A stretch of DNA of 64,000 bases from Anthracocystis setariae (Eukaryota; Basidiomycota; Ustilaginomycetes; Ustilaginales; Ustilaginaceae): assembly GCA_928724745.1 (NCBI GenBank), contig CAKMXJ010000032.1:1-64000 (forward strand), read 5' to 3'. The notes under the pieces were generated by a model. The model searched no databases. It worked only from the letters and a program-made list of their open reading frames with translations, and was not told the origin of the DNA. Below, one piece after another: positions 9,219 through 19,335 of the stretch. The translations under genes and the position numbers were made by a program. Numbering within the stretch: position 1 is the first letter of the stretch; every line of letters begins with the position of its first letter.

Positions 9219-11197
9219 AGCGCATCCAGCCGGATGGCAATCTGCTGCTGCGCTGCCTCTGTTGCCAGGTGAGTCCGGAAGCGCTGGCTGGCAAGGTCAT
9301 GCCGACACTTTCTGCACCTAGCACGGAACTTCTTTGCACTTCCTGACAGGTCATAGCTGCCCCGCCTGTGGCATCTCTGACACCTCAAATGGTGCCGGAC
9401 ATGGGCAAAGACTTGCCTGAGCTCACCGGCGGTCTTGAACATCTCCAGCTGAGCAATCAGAGTGGTGGCAGCTGCACTGGTCTTCCACCATGCCGTGGGC
9501 AGGTCCAGCGGCGTAGGCTTGCGGCCAGGATTCCAGCCAAGCGCATTGTGCAGATCAGTGACTACCTGGCGCTGCATCAGCGTACTTGGCTTTAAACCCT
9601 TTCCTCTGAAGTGCTGCCTCTCCTCTGCAACGGCAAGCAGCGCTTCCAAGTTTGCAAACACAGCTCCCCGCTCAAAGGTATGAGACAGCAGCTGCAGGTC
9701 TCCAGCTTCTTCAGAGAAGAGGTGCTGCGCATCAAGGAAGTGGCTGGCCTCTGCTGCTGCCTTTGCATGCGCCATGGTTGGTGCTTGGATTGTGAGTTCC
9801 AAGCGGATGCCTCTGCCAAGATGGGTGGGTGCTTGGCTGATGCGTTGCTGCCACTTCTTCAGGATGTTGATCCAGTTCTTGATGGTGGCCATTGTCATGG
9901 GCTGGAATCCTTTGCCTGCTCCGGCAGCCCCTGCTTTGAGAAGATGCGTAAACTTGGAGTAGCCCTTAAAGTGCTGTAGTCCGTCTGGATGCTCCTTCCA
10001 CTTGAGTTCCACACCACCATAGCCACACCCCACCTGCATGGCAAGCGGGTACTGCTTGTACTTTCCCCGCTTGGACTTGGGCGCAACGGCTGTGTGCTGG
10101 TCCGTGTACACAGTACGTCCAATGTCATAGATGTTGGTGTGCTGTAGTGGATGAGATTCCAAGCTGGCTGGATCAACAAAGCGGTCCACCGGCACCTTGA
10201 TGCCAAAGGCAGACATCCGGATGGCTTGGCAGCCAATGTCTTCCAGCGCATCTGTCAATACAGAGGTTTCCACCCGCAACTCCCCATAGGTCAGGGTGGT
10301 GGCATGATTTGATGGCAGCAGTGTTGCCTTCTGCGGTGCCTGCGTCAGCCATTCAACAAGGGGCAGCTTGTACTGTGGTTCAAAGCAGAAGCGGCACTTG
10401 AGCTCTGCAAAGAAAACCCAGTGCTTGTACATGTCCAGGTCTCTTGTTTCTGGTGCATGCAAGACTAGAGCTAGGTAGCTTCCAGGTGGGTAGATGCGGA
10501 GGAGAGTAGCCGGTGTGATGGTCACAGAGAAAAAGTCCACATCTGTGTCCGCTTCCAGGTTGTCCCAGCAAGCAACCGGTGCAAGCGGAGGCACCGGTGG
10601 CAGCCTGATCTCCTGAGCCTGCTGTCTATCCAGCAGTAGCTCCGGTGGTGGTATTCTTGCTTCCTCTTCTGCACCCTCACCACCTACCAGCAGAATGACA
10701 ATCCCATCTTCCGGCATGTCAAAGTCATGTGCAGCTGGTGAAGGTTGTCCTGGTTCTGGAATCACCGGCAGGGTTGGTGCATCCAAGTCTGGTGTGGGAG
10801 ACCGTGACACATCATCAGGGATGGCATCCGGTGCTGCTTCCTCCAGTATGTACGCTGGCTCTTCTTCTGGCAGGTATGCAGGCCCCAGCTCTTCCGTGTT
10901 TTGAGTTTCTTCTGCTACATCTTCTTGCTCTTGTGCTTGAGGCACATGATCTGAGACCACAGCTGTAGCTGGCACAGACAATGGTGATTCTTGATGGACT
11001 TGGCACTTGCATATCCCCTGATGGCGCTTCAGTGCGGCATGATTCTGGACCACCTGCCCACAAGAGCATGCTGTCAACCCACATGCAGCTGCTTGCGCTG
11101 CTGTAACAAAGACTCCAGCATGGGCTTTGCGGATGTGGTTGGTGATGTTGGTTGCTGAATAGGTAAAGTGGCAGACTGGACACGGCAAGAAAGTCAT
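9152..11197 (-). CDS. Long zinc-finger protein of an unnamed repeat family
   Basis: The protein has 681 residues. Residues 6-26 form Cys-x2-Cys-x11-His-x4-His, and residues 44-63 a second Cys/His set (CSCGQVV, then LKRHQGICKC). An acidic, Pro/Glu-rich linker follows to about residue 215. A central domain of about 300 residues follows, with YKHWVFFAELKCRFCFEP, GKYKQYPLAMQVGCGYGG and TIKNWINILKKWQQR; I do not recognise it. Near the C terminus come NLEALLAVAEERQHF, LHNALGWNPGR and AWW, then two CxxC pairs (CQRC, CRKC), the module shared with the OTU gene at 4917-6374. The zinc-finger start resembles the paired fingers of OrsD-type fungal proteins, but this is only a visual likeness. A chromovirus is inserted 21 bp before the start codon, so its own promoter now lies 8.6 kb away. 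Confidence 0.7.
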   Translation of the reverse strand: MTFLPCPVCHFTYSATNITNHIRKAHAGVFVTAAQAAACGLTACSCGQVVQNHAALKRHQGICKCQVHQESPLSVPATAVVSDHVPQAQEQEDVAEETQNTEELGPAYLPEEEPAYILEEAAPDAIPDDVSRSPTPDLDAPTLPVIPEPGQPSPAAHDFDMPEDGIVILLVGGEGAEEEARIPPPELLLDRQQAQEIRLPPVPPLAPVACWDNLEADTDVDFFSVTITPATLLRIYPPGSYLALVLHAPETRDLDMYKHWVFFAELKCRFCFEPQYKLPLVEWLTQAPQKATLLPSNHATTLTYGELRVETSVLTDALEDIGCQAIRMSAFGIKVPVDRFVDPASLESHPLQHTNIYDIGRTVYTDQHTAVAPKSKRGKYKQYPLAMQVGCGYGGVELKWKEHPDGLQHFKGYSKFTHLLKAGAAGAGKGFQPMTMATIKNWINILKKWQQRISQAPTHLGRGIRLELTIQAPTMAHAKAAAEASHFLDAQHLFSEEAGDLQLLSHTFERGAVFANLEALLAVAEERQHFRGKGLKPSTLMQRQVVTDLHNALGWNPGRKPTPLDLPTAWWKTSAAATTLIAQLEMFKTAGELRQVFAHVRHHLRCQRCHRRGSYDLSGSAKKFRARCRKCRHDLASQRFRTHLATEAAQQQIAIRLDALRVLMLIPRWAACVWPSGRRSI

Positions 11198-11218
11198 GGC
11201 GGCGTGGATGTTGGATGG

Positions 11219-11714
11219 TGTTACGGCTGGGCGAAGGCTCTCAGCCAGCGCGCTGTCCGACGGCCGCGCTTAGGGAGAGGGCGTGCCACGCGGGGTGTTA
11301 CCAGTAAGGGGCGAGCTACGGGGGATGCTGGGAATGGAGGGGCGCGCCGCGCGTCGTTTCCTGCAGAGGGAGGCGCGCCGCGCAGCGTCCCGACATTGGG
11401 GCCCAACCCATACGTCGTGAGTCGGGGCCGCGCGCGAACCGCGTGTTCCAGGATGAGGCGCGCGGCGCGTGGCACGCGTGATGCCTTATAAGGTGGGAGC
11501 CGCGCGCCACCTCCTTGCTGTCCGTCGTCGAATGTATTCTTAGTTACCTTGAGTAATAGCAAATATCAGACCCAACGGTAGAACCATTAACCTCAGGATC
11601 GTGCCCGGTGACTCTTGTGGCCACCACTCCCGCCACGCGCCCTCAAGCCCAAGCCTCGCACACCGCGTGCCTCGCCGCACAGTCAGGAGGTTGTCAGACC
11701 CTTGGCGCTTAACA
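11219..11714 (+). repeat. 5' LTR of the chromovirus
   Basis: It starts TGTTACGG and ends CTTAACA. TTATAA at 11486-11491 is a candidate TATA box for the genomic transcript. Against the 3' LTR it has one 1-bp indel and three substitutions, each A or T here where the 3' LTR has a CpG. Confidence 0.95.
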
Positions 11715-11752
11715 TTACATTCGACCTACCCGTCACCCCGCACGCTCAAACA

Positions 11753-13274
11753 ATGCTCCCCATGCCGGTGACTCGCAGCCAGGTCGCCAACCAAAACCCC
11801 TTGGACAACTGGTCCTCCGCCGGGGGAGATCCTCCCGTGGTCGTCGCACCCTCCTCGGCGAGCGCGACCACCACCAACTCCCCCGCGCCCGCCCCGGAGG
11901 CCGCCGTCCCGCTGATGGCGGTGCTCCAGGAGCAAATGGCCGTCCTGCAGGAATTGGTCCTGGAGATGCGCGCGCTGCGCCGCGAGCAAAGAGGCCAACC
12001 ACCCCCCGCGGCTACCCCCTCCCAGCGCTCGCCCAGGGCCGCCGAAGCGGAGCCCCCCAGAGAGGCTCCCAACCCGGCGACGGATCGCGAGACATCCGAG
12101 CAGCGCTACGAGCGAGCCACCCGCCGGATGGAGCAGGACCCCCACCACGCCCGCGAGCCGCAGCCTGGGTACTCCCTCCCGGCCCCCCCCTCTGGTGCCG
12201 TGGATCGCTCCCCTGGACGCGAGCCTCGACAAAGCTCCCGAACTCCGCATCGCTGCCCCCGACTGGGACGGTAAGCGTGAAGAGCTGGAGGCCTACATTG
12301 AGCAGTGCGAGCTGCACTTCGACCTCAACCCGGCACGCTTTGCCACAGACAATCGCCGGGTCCTCTGGGCCCTGGCACACGTGGGTGGCGCGCCTCGCGA
12401 CCACCTGCGCAACATGCGCCAGGCGAGCCCCCACGACCCGATCTTCCACGACTGGCCGCGCTACTGCGGGTCCCTACGCCGCACGTACGGCGATCCTCAC
12501 CCAGGACATACGGCCAGGATGCAGCTGCAGAAGCTGCGTCAAACCGGGAGCGTCAGCCGCTTCGCTGCCGAGTTTCAGGCGCTGGCCACGCGAGCCAACG
12601 CTACCGACAAGCAGCAGCTGCTCACTACGTTCCAGCTGGGACTCCGTGAGACGTTCCGGCGTCACCTCCTACATGTGCAGACCCACGACCTGCAGGAGTA
12701 CATCAACGCTGCCGTACGCACCGAGCAGCAGATGCTCGAAACCGGCCTCGACTCGGCCGGAACCGCCCACATTCCGGGCCGCGCGACGGGCCGCAACGAC
12801 GAGCGCCCCCGACCGGAGCCCGGTACGACCCCGACGGGAGCCCCGACTGGTGGGCTGAACGCCGCCCGCCCCGCCGCCGTCCCGGCCGCCGCGCGCCCAA
12901 CTTTCCATGCTCCGGCCCGCGCCAACACGGCTTTGCAGAAGCTCACGGAGGACACACGCCGCTACCGGCGCGAGAACAACCTGTGCTACACCTGTGGCGA
13001 GAAGCACCTCGCGCGCGATTGTCCACAGGCCACACAGGAGCGCGCGCTGCGCGCTAATGTCATTACGGTTGAGCCCACTACAGGCAACTACCTCCTGCCG
13101 CCCGAAGGAGAAGATCCCGCTTCAGACCACGCGCCTACCGAGTGCGACCCCCCGGCCGAAAGGGATGCCTACGACGAAGCGGTCTACGACCCCACCCTCG
13201 ACCCCCTGGGTTTTGAGGACGCCCTTTTCCCTCCGCGCGCGGCCGTGGCTCAACTACTGACTCACCCCGATTGA
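11753..13274 (+). pseudogene. Chromovirus gag, one frameshift in a poly-C run
   Basis: The first frame starts at ATG 11753 (MLPMPVTRSQ) and covers a Pro/Ala/Arg-rich N terminus with a Leu/Met-rich helix. The capsid part lies in the next frame from about 12195 to 13274, with LEAYIEQCELHFDL and FQLGLRETFRRHL, and a zinc knuckle (CYTCGEKHLARDC) near 12990. The two frames meet in a run of eight C at 12183-12190, where one surplus C explains the break. This could be a true mutation, a programmed shift or an assembly error. Gag ends in TGA at 13272-13274, in the same frame as pol. Confidence 0.8.
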
Positions 13275-16200
13275 TTCCCACTCCGCACGCATGTCGCCGC
13301 ACTGGAACCCATCGCGGAGCCATCTGTTCAGGGCGACCACATCCGTGTGAGTCGCCACCCCAGCATTCCGGCCTACGAGTGCTGGGTCACCATTGACCAC
13401 CTGCGGGCGCGCGCTCTCATCGACGGCGGCGCTACCGCGTCCTTCGTGGCGAAGGATCTCCTCGAGGGCGCGGGCATCGACCTGCACGGGTTGGCCACTC
13501 CGGTTAAGACAGCGACGTTTGACGCAGCCTCGGAGCCCATCACTCATACCTGCAGGGCAGCCGTGGGGCTGGCGGGCCTCACTGTCGCCCCCCACCACCG
13601 CTTCTTCGTGGCCCCGCGCATATCGAGCTACGACGCCATCTTAGGCTTGGACTGGATCGAGGCCACGCGCCCCGTCCTCGACTACGAGGCTCGCGCTATG
13701 CGATTTCCACTGCCCGGGCAAGGCAAGCACGAGGCCGTGACGCCCCCGGCCGGGGCCATCCCCTCGCCGCCGTTTACCGACAATACCGCCGAACACTGCG
13801 TCCTCGTCCAGGCGCACGCGGACGAGCTCGCCGCCATACCATCGCCTAAGGACATCCCCGCTGCGTACCAGGAGTTTGCGGAGGTGTTCAACGAGGCCAA
13901 CGCCGACATCCTGCCGCGCCCGCGCCCCCAGGACCACGAGATCAACCTCCTGCCGGGAGCCAAGATCCCACACGGGCCACTATACTCTTTGTCCGCACGC
14001 GAGCTCGACGAGCTCAAGAAGTACATTGACAAGATGCTTGCTATTGGGTTCATTCGGGAATTGCAGAGCCCCGCCGCGGCCCCTATCATCTTTGTACCTA
14101 AGAAAGACGGTCGCCTCCGACCATGTGTAGACTACCGCGCGCTCAACAGCGTGACCATCAAAGACAAGTACCCCATACCCCTCATCGCCGAACACTTGGA
14201 CTGTCTCGCGCGAGCGCGTCTTCACCAAACTCGACCTGAAGGGGGCGTACAACCTCCTCCGCATCAAGGAGGGGCACGAATGGAAAACGGCATTCCGCAC
14301 GCGCTACGGTAGCTTTGAATACATGGTAATGCCATTCGGGCTGTGCAACGCGCCATCTACGTTCCAGCGCCTAATGAACCACATCCTGCACGACCTGCTC
14401 GACGTGTCCGTGGTGGTGTACCTGGACGACATCCTCGTGTTCTCCCGCGATCCCGCCGAGCACGACACCCACGTGCGCGAGGTACTCCGCCGGTTGCGCC
14501 ATCACCAGCTATATTGCGCTGCCGACAAGTGCGAATTTGGGGTCACCTCGGTGGAGTTCCTGGGCTACCGAGTCAGCCCGGCCGGCATCTCCATGGACCC
14601 GGCAAAGGTCGAGGCCGTAACTACCTGGCCGGCACCCACGACCATTCGTGACATCCAGGTATTCCTTGGCTTTGCCAACTTCTACCGACGATTCATCAAG
14701 CACTATTCGCGCGTGGCTCGCCCGCTCACAGACCGCCTCAAGGGCAAAGCAAGCGGGCGCATCTCCTTAGAGCCCTCCGAGCTGGCCGCATTCGAGACCC
14801 TCAAGCGCGCGTTCACCACGGCCCCTATCCTGCAACATTTTGACCCAGCGCTGCCCACAGTAGTGGAAACCGACGCCAGCGACTACGTCGTGGCGGCCGT
14901 CCTGTCCCAATGGCACCCAATCAACCCCGTCACTACAACAGCGCCGCGCCCAAGCACGCACCGTCTCCACCCAGTGGCATATTGGTCACGGAAGATGCAA
15001 CCAGCCGAACGCAACTACAAAATCCACGATAAGGAGCTCCTGGCCATCGTCGACTCCCTTCAAGCGTGGCGCCACTACTTACACGGGCTGCACGCACCGT
15101 TTGATGTCCTCACGGACCACCAAGCTCTCCAGTACTTCCAAACCAAGCGCCAGCTCAATCGCCGTCAGGCCCGTTGGGGCATCGCCCTGGCAGAGTTCGC
15201 ATTCTCCATCACCTACCGCCCGGGCACAGAGGCCGCGCGGCCGGACGCTCTGTCACGCCGATCCGATGGTCACCCAAACCTCGCGGACGCCCAACGCCAT
15301 GGCGACCCCGCTAATGTAGCTACCCTCTTGCCGCCCTCCCTGTTCATCCACCCCGAGACAACCGGCGTCGATCCCGTCGACTCCCCGGCCCCAGCCGCGC
15401 GCCGCGCGGCTCTCCTCCCCGGCGACCGCCCTCCCGGCCACCCCCTTCCAGCGCGGCTGACATCGCCGCCATTCTGTCCCGCTATCATGACCACCCCACC
15501 GCGGGGCACCCTGGCGTGGCTACTACCACCGCGCTCGTCCGCCGCCACCACAGCTGGCCCACCCTCGCGCAAGATGTTGTCACCTACGTCGCCACCTGCT
15601 CTGCCTGCAAGCGCGCTAAAGCCCCGCGCCATAAACCTTATGGGCTGCTACTCCCGTTGGGCGCGCCCGACCGGCCGTTCGGGTCCATCTCCATGGATCA
15701 CATCGAGGGCCTCCCGCGCTCGCGCGTGGGCGGCACACTCTTCGATTCCATCCTTGTAGTCGTAGACCGCCTCACCAAGTTTGTGATTTTCATCCCAGCA
15801 CGGCAATCCGACACCGTTCCCGACCTCGCACGCATGCTCTTTACAAGTGTGTTTTGCTATTTTGGATTGCCTGACCAGATTGTCTCCGACCGCGGGCGCA
15901 CTTTCGTCGCCCCCCTCTGGCGAGCGGTGCTGCAACAACTCCAGGTCCGCCCGGCGCTATCCACCGCCTATCACCCTCAAACCGACGGCCAGACCAAGCG
16001 CACCAATCAAACCCTGGAGGTCTTTTTGCGCCTCTACGTCAACTACCAGCAAGATGACTGGGCCGCGTGGCTCCCGCACGCGCAGCTCGCCATCAACAAC
16101 CGCCCCGCTGGCGCTACCGGTCTCCCATCCACCCTCCCCCTTTTCGGGTTTACGCCCAAAACGCTCCCGGGTTCCCCCGCGCTCGCCCCCGATGGTGCGC

Positions 16201-16751
16201 CACCCTCCCCGGCGTCCCTGCAAATGCTCATTGCGTTCTGCCAAGACAACATCGCGCGTGCCGCGCGCACCATGGCGAGCCTCGCAAACCGATCCAGGAC
16301 GGATCGGTCTTACACCGGGGGTGACCAAGTACTGCTGCGCACCAGACACCTGCGCCAGGACAGACCGTCCAAGAAGCTGTCCAACCCCCTCGCCGGACCA
16401 TTTACGGTTCTAGAGGCCGTGGGCCAGCGCGCGTACAGGTTGGACCTGCCAGCAGGCTCCCGCGTTCACCCGGTGTTCCATGTGAGCTTGCTCGAGCCAT
16501 ACCCAGCGGGCGCGCGCCCCACAGAGCACGCGCCACAAGCCACCAACCTCCAAGACGACCGCCAAGACTTCGAGGTGGAACGACTGCTGGAGGCACGGAC
16601 GAGCAGACGGGGCCTCGAGTACCAGGTCAAGTGGGCCGGTTATGACGAGCCCACATGGGAGCCGGCGCATCATCTCGCCAATAGCCAAGAGCTAGTGGAT
16701 GAGTTCCACAGGTCACACCCAGGAGCGCCCACGGGACGAAGGCAGGCCTGA
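13275..16751 (+). pseudogene. Chromovirus pol: PR, RT, RNase H, integrase, chromodomain
   Basis: Pol continues in the gag frame directly after one TGA. The protease shows ALIDGGATASFV, so Asp-Gly-Gly replaces the usual DTG or DSG. RT starts with IIFVPKKDGRLRPCVDYRAL. Near 14215 the frame shifts by one base; the next frame holds KLDLKGAYNLLRI, MPFGLCNAPSTFQR, catalytic VVVYLDDILVF, and RNase H with VETDASDYVVAAVL and LTDHQALQYF. The original frame returns between about 15360 and 15450. Integrase follows: the HHCC zinc site (ending CSACKRAK), SMDHIEGLP, VSDRGRTF and the glutamate of NQTLEVFL. The end is a chromodomain (YQVKWAGYDEPTWEP, about 16618-16662) expected to direct insertion to modified chromatin. 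With two shifts this copy should be non-autonomous unless they are sequence errors. Confidence 0.85.
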
Positions 16752-16793
16752 CGGTGGCCGGGGGCAAGCGGCAACCTCATAATGCCGCGCGCT

Positions 16794-16943
16794 CCCTCAG
16801 GGCGAGCCCCTAACCCGCCTCGCGTCGTCCTGCTCTTGGCGCGCTCGCCACCCGTGTTGGCGCGCGCACCCCCAGAGCGAGCTCCCAACCCGCCTCGCGT
16901 CGTCTCGCTCACGGCGCGCTTGTCACCCTCGCTGGCGTGCCCG
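16794..16943. repeat. 75-bp imperfect tandem duplication after pol
   Basis: Two copies are spaced 75 bp apart, each with AACCCGCCTCGCGTCGT (16812 and 16887), and flanked by GGCGCGC words. The duplication lies in the GC-rich gap between the pol stop and the end of the antisense gene. Confidence 0.7.
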
Positions 16944-17183
16944 ACACCCTTACACAGCTCCCCAATACCGCGCGGCTCACCAGAGATCCCGCAACCCCGC
17001 GCGCCACAGCACCCACTGGATCCCGCCACGCTCAAGCCTCACTTTTACTCAGACACGAACGCGAGGGCACAAGCACAACAACACGGGGAACATTTTGGAT
17101 TTCAAGGCCGACTACGGGGTTACCGGAGCCGGCCAACAGACATTGGAGTAACAGAGCAAGGGGCGCGCGGCACAGCTAGAGAC

Positions 17184-19059
17184 TCAGGCCGGGCCCGCGC
17201 CTTCCCCACCACCAGGGAGCGCTTGCCGGCGCGGACGCTTGGGCGTGCGAGGGGCCTCCGCCACCAAGGGAGACGAGGGCGACGCGCGGCGCGCGGGCAC
17301 CACAGCGACGGGAGAGCCAGCGGCCGGATGCGGGGCGCTAGCCGGCGGCGCGTGGTCCAGGAGGCGCCCAACACGCTCGCGAGCGGCGGCAACGTGGGAC
17401 GCGCTGTCCGAGTCCGACGAGTCCGAGGCGATCAGATACGCGGGCCCGCTCACCCGCCAGTAGTCGACGAGCTCGTGCAGCGTCGTTCGCAGAGCAGCGG
17501 GCGTAGACTCCAGCATCATCAGGTGACGCTTCATGGTGGACGACTGCACGTCCATACCCTCCAGCAGGCCAGCGGCAGCGCACTGCCGAATCGTAACCTT
17601 GAGGTCGTCGAGCGCGCGCTCGATGGCCTCCGTACTACGTTGAAGATGCACCGCCTGTTTCCGGTAAGAGGCCGATGGCGCCGGCGGATTGGAACCCAGG
17701 GTAGACGACCCCCCAGCTTCCTCGTCACGGTTGCGCGGCGTCGCGCGAACGGTAGCGCTCACCCCCGGAAGGGCGCTGAGCGGCTTGCGCGCAGCAGCGC
17801 GGCGGGGACGAGGGGCCTTGGGGGAGCCCAGAGGGCGGGGACGGTCGGCAGCACGGCCTCGGGTGGTACGGGTAGCGCGGGGACTGGGAGTGACGGGCTC
17901 GCGCCCCCCCTCCACAGACTCCCCATCGCTCTCGCTGCTCTCGTTGTCGTCGCTGTTGTCATCCCTGGTTCGACGGCTGGCACGCGGCCAGCGACGCCGG
18001 GCGTAGCGCTGTGCCACAGCGGCGCGCTCGGCCTCCATGTACGGCGGGAGCGCACCTACCGGCACCATCGACGGGGTCAGGGCGGGATTGGGACGATGGC
18101 CCAGGACGCGCATCCAGAGGTAGGCTTCCATCAGCCACGGGCCCTCGAGCCGATTCCCCAGCCACGGGATCCGGCCGCGCCAGTCGCACTTACGTTTCGT
18201 GCCGCACGCGCTGCAGGGCGTCGGCATGCCCTCGAAGGCTTCGGCGATCTCGTCGGGGATCCTGGCGCCGGCGTTGCGCCTGCCCGTCACTGCGCCACGC
18301 TCGGGATCCGCGTGGCACGCCGCGGCGTTGCAGCCCTTGTGCTCGCACGCGTAGCAGGGCGCCATGAACTCCTCGCAGTCGGGATCGCTAACTACCAGGG
18401 CGGCCTTGATGAGACGTACCACGAAGGGAACATCGCCGATAGGCTGGTCCTTGCGCTCGCGCATCAAGGAGTCCACGATAGGACAGCTCCGCTCACCCCA
18501 CGGCAGGATCTCCCACACCTGGTAACGGAATTGGCTCTGGTCGGCACGGTCGTCGGCGGTAGAAGGGGTGTGGCCGCCAGCCTCGGCGGAAGGTTGAGCG
18601 CGAGCCTCGGGAGACGGAACGCCGTCACGAGCCTCGGGGGAAGGAATGCCATCGCGAGCCTGGGGCGGAGGCGAAGAAGAAATCTCGATCACAGGAGCAC
18701 TCATCATTGCGGGCGCTGTCAAATGGCGGAGTCTCACCAGGGAGGTTTGGGGTCAGTATGCGTACCGATCAACACGCCGAGGGAAAGGGTTACTCACCGG
18801 CCGTCCCGGATGAAGAGGCTGCAGTTGGCGGGGGCTCTACCACGGTCGCAGTGGCATCGCTTGTCGCCCGGGGATCGGGGACCACGGCCAGGATCGCGCG
18901 AAGGGTCGACGCGGCCTCAGCCTCGGCGCGCGTTTTCTCGCTTGAGGACTTGTCGGCTGGTCAGGCACAGGAACCGGAAATTCAGAGCCACGCGTCAGTC
19001 AGCGTCTCGCCGCCGGTACCGTACCCCGGAACGTGCCCATACTTACTGTTATCGGTCAT
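17184..19059 (-). CDS. Spliced antisense accessory gene of the chromovirus
   Basis: My model has three exons: 19059-19047, 18956-18798 and 18715-17184, with introns 19046-18957 (90 nt, GTAAGT, CTGACCAG) and 18797-18716 (82 nt, GTGAGT, TACTGACC branch-like site, TTGACAG). Frames join without a stop to give 567 residues beginning MTDNTDKSSSEK. The single frame in exon 3 alone would give 517 residues. The protein has a Ser/Pro/Glu-rich N terminus. A cysteine-rich middle follows (CEEFMAPCYACEHKGC, then PCSACGTKRKCDW), which is probably zinc-binding. Then come an acidic/serine stretch, a basic stretch, a helical region (RSTEAIERALDDLKVTIRQC) and a basic tail. It converges on pol. The likely promoter is in 19060-19335, where CCCAATGATTG lies on the minus strand. 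A nuclear, possibly DNA-binding, role is inferred. I recognise no family. Confidence 0.7.
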
Positions 19060-19335
19060 TGCTGCCCAGCTATCTTGCTCACCCGGCGTGGGAGTCGAGT
19101 TGTGATCAGGTGGTGGAAGGGAGGAAAGGTGTGTACCCCCGTAGGTCAATCATTGGGAGCCGCAGCACCCCAAATGAGGCTGAGTCCCCCGCTGCGCAAC
19201 GCTTTGTGCGCCCAGCCATTGACGCGTGCGCCGCTCCGTGCCCCACGGGCGAAAATTTTTTGGAACCACTCCCGCCGCCGCAACGAGTGGGGCTTGCGCG
19301 CTCCGGAGTGCGCGCACCCCGAGGCGGGGGGGTAA

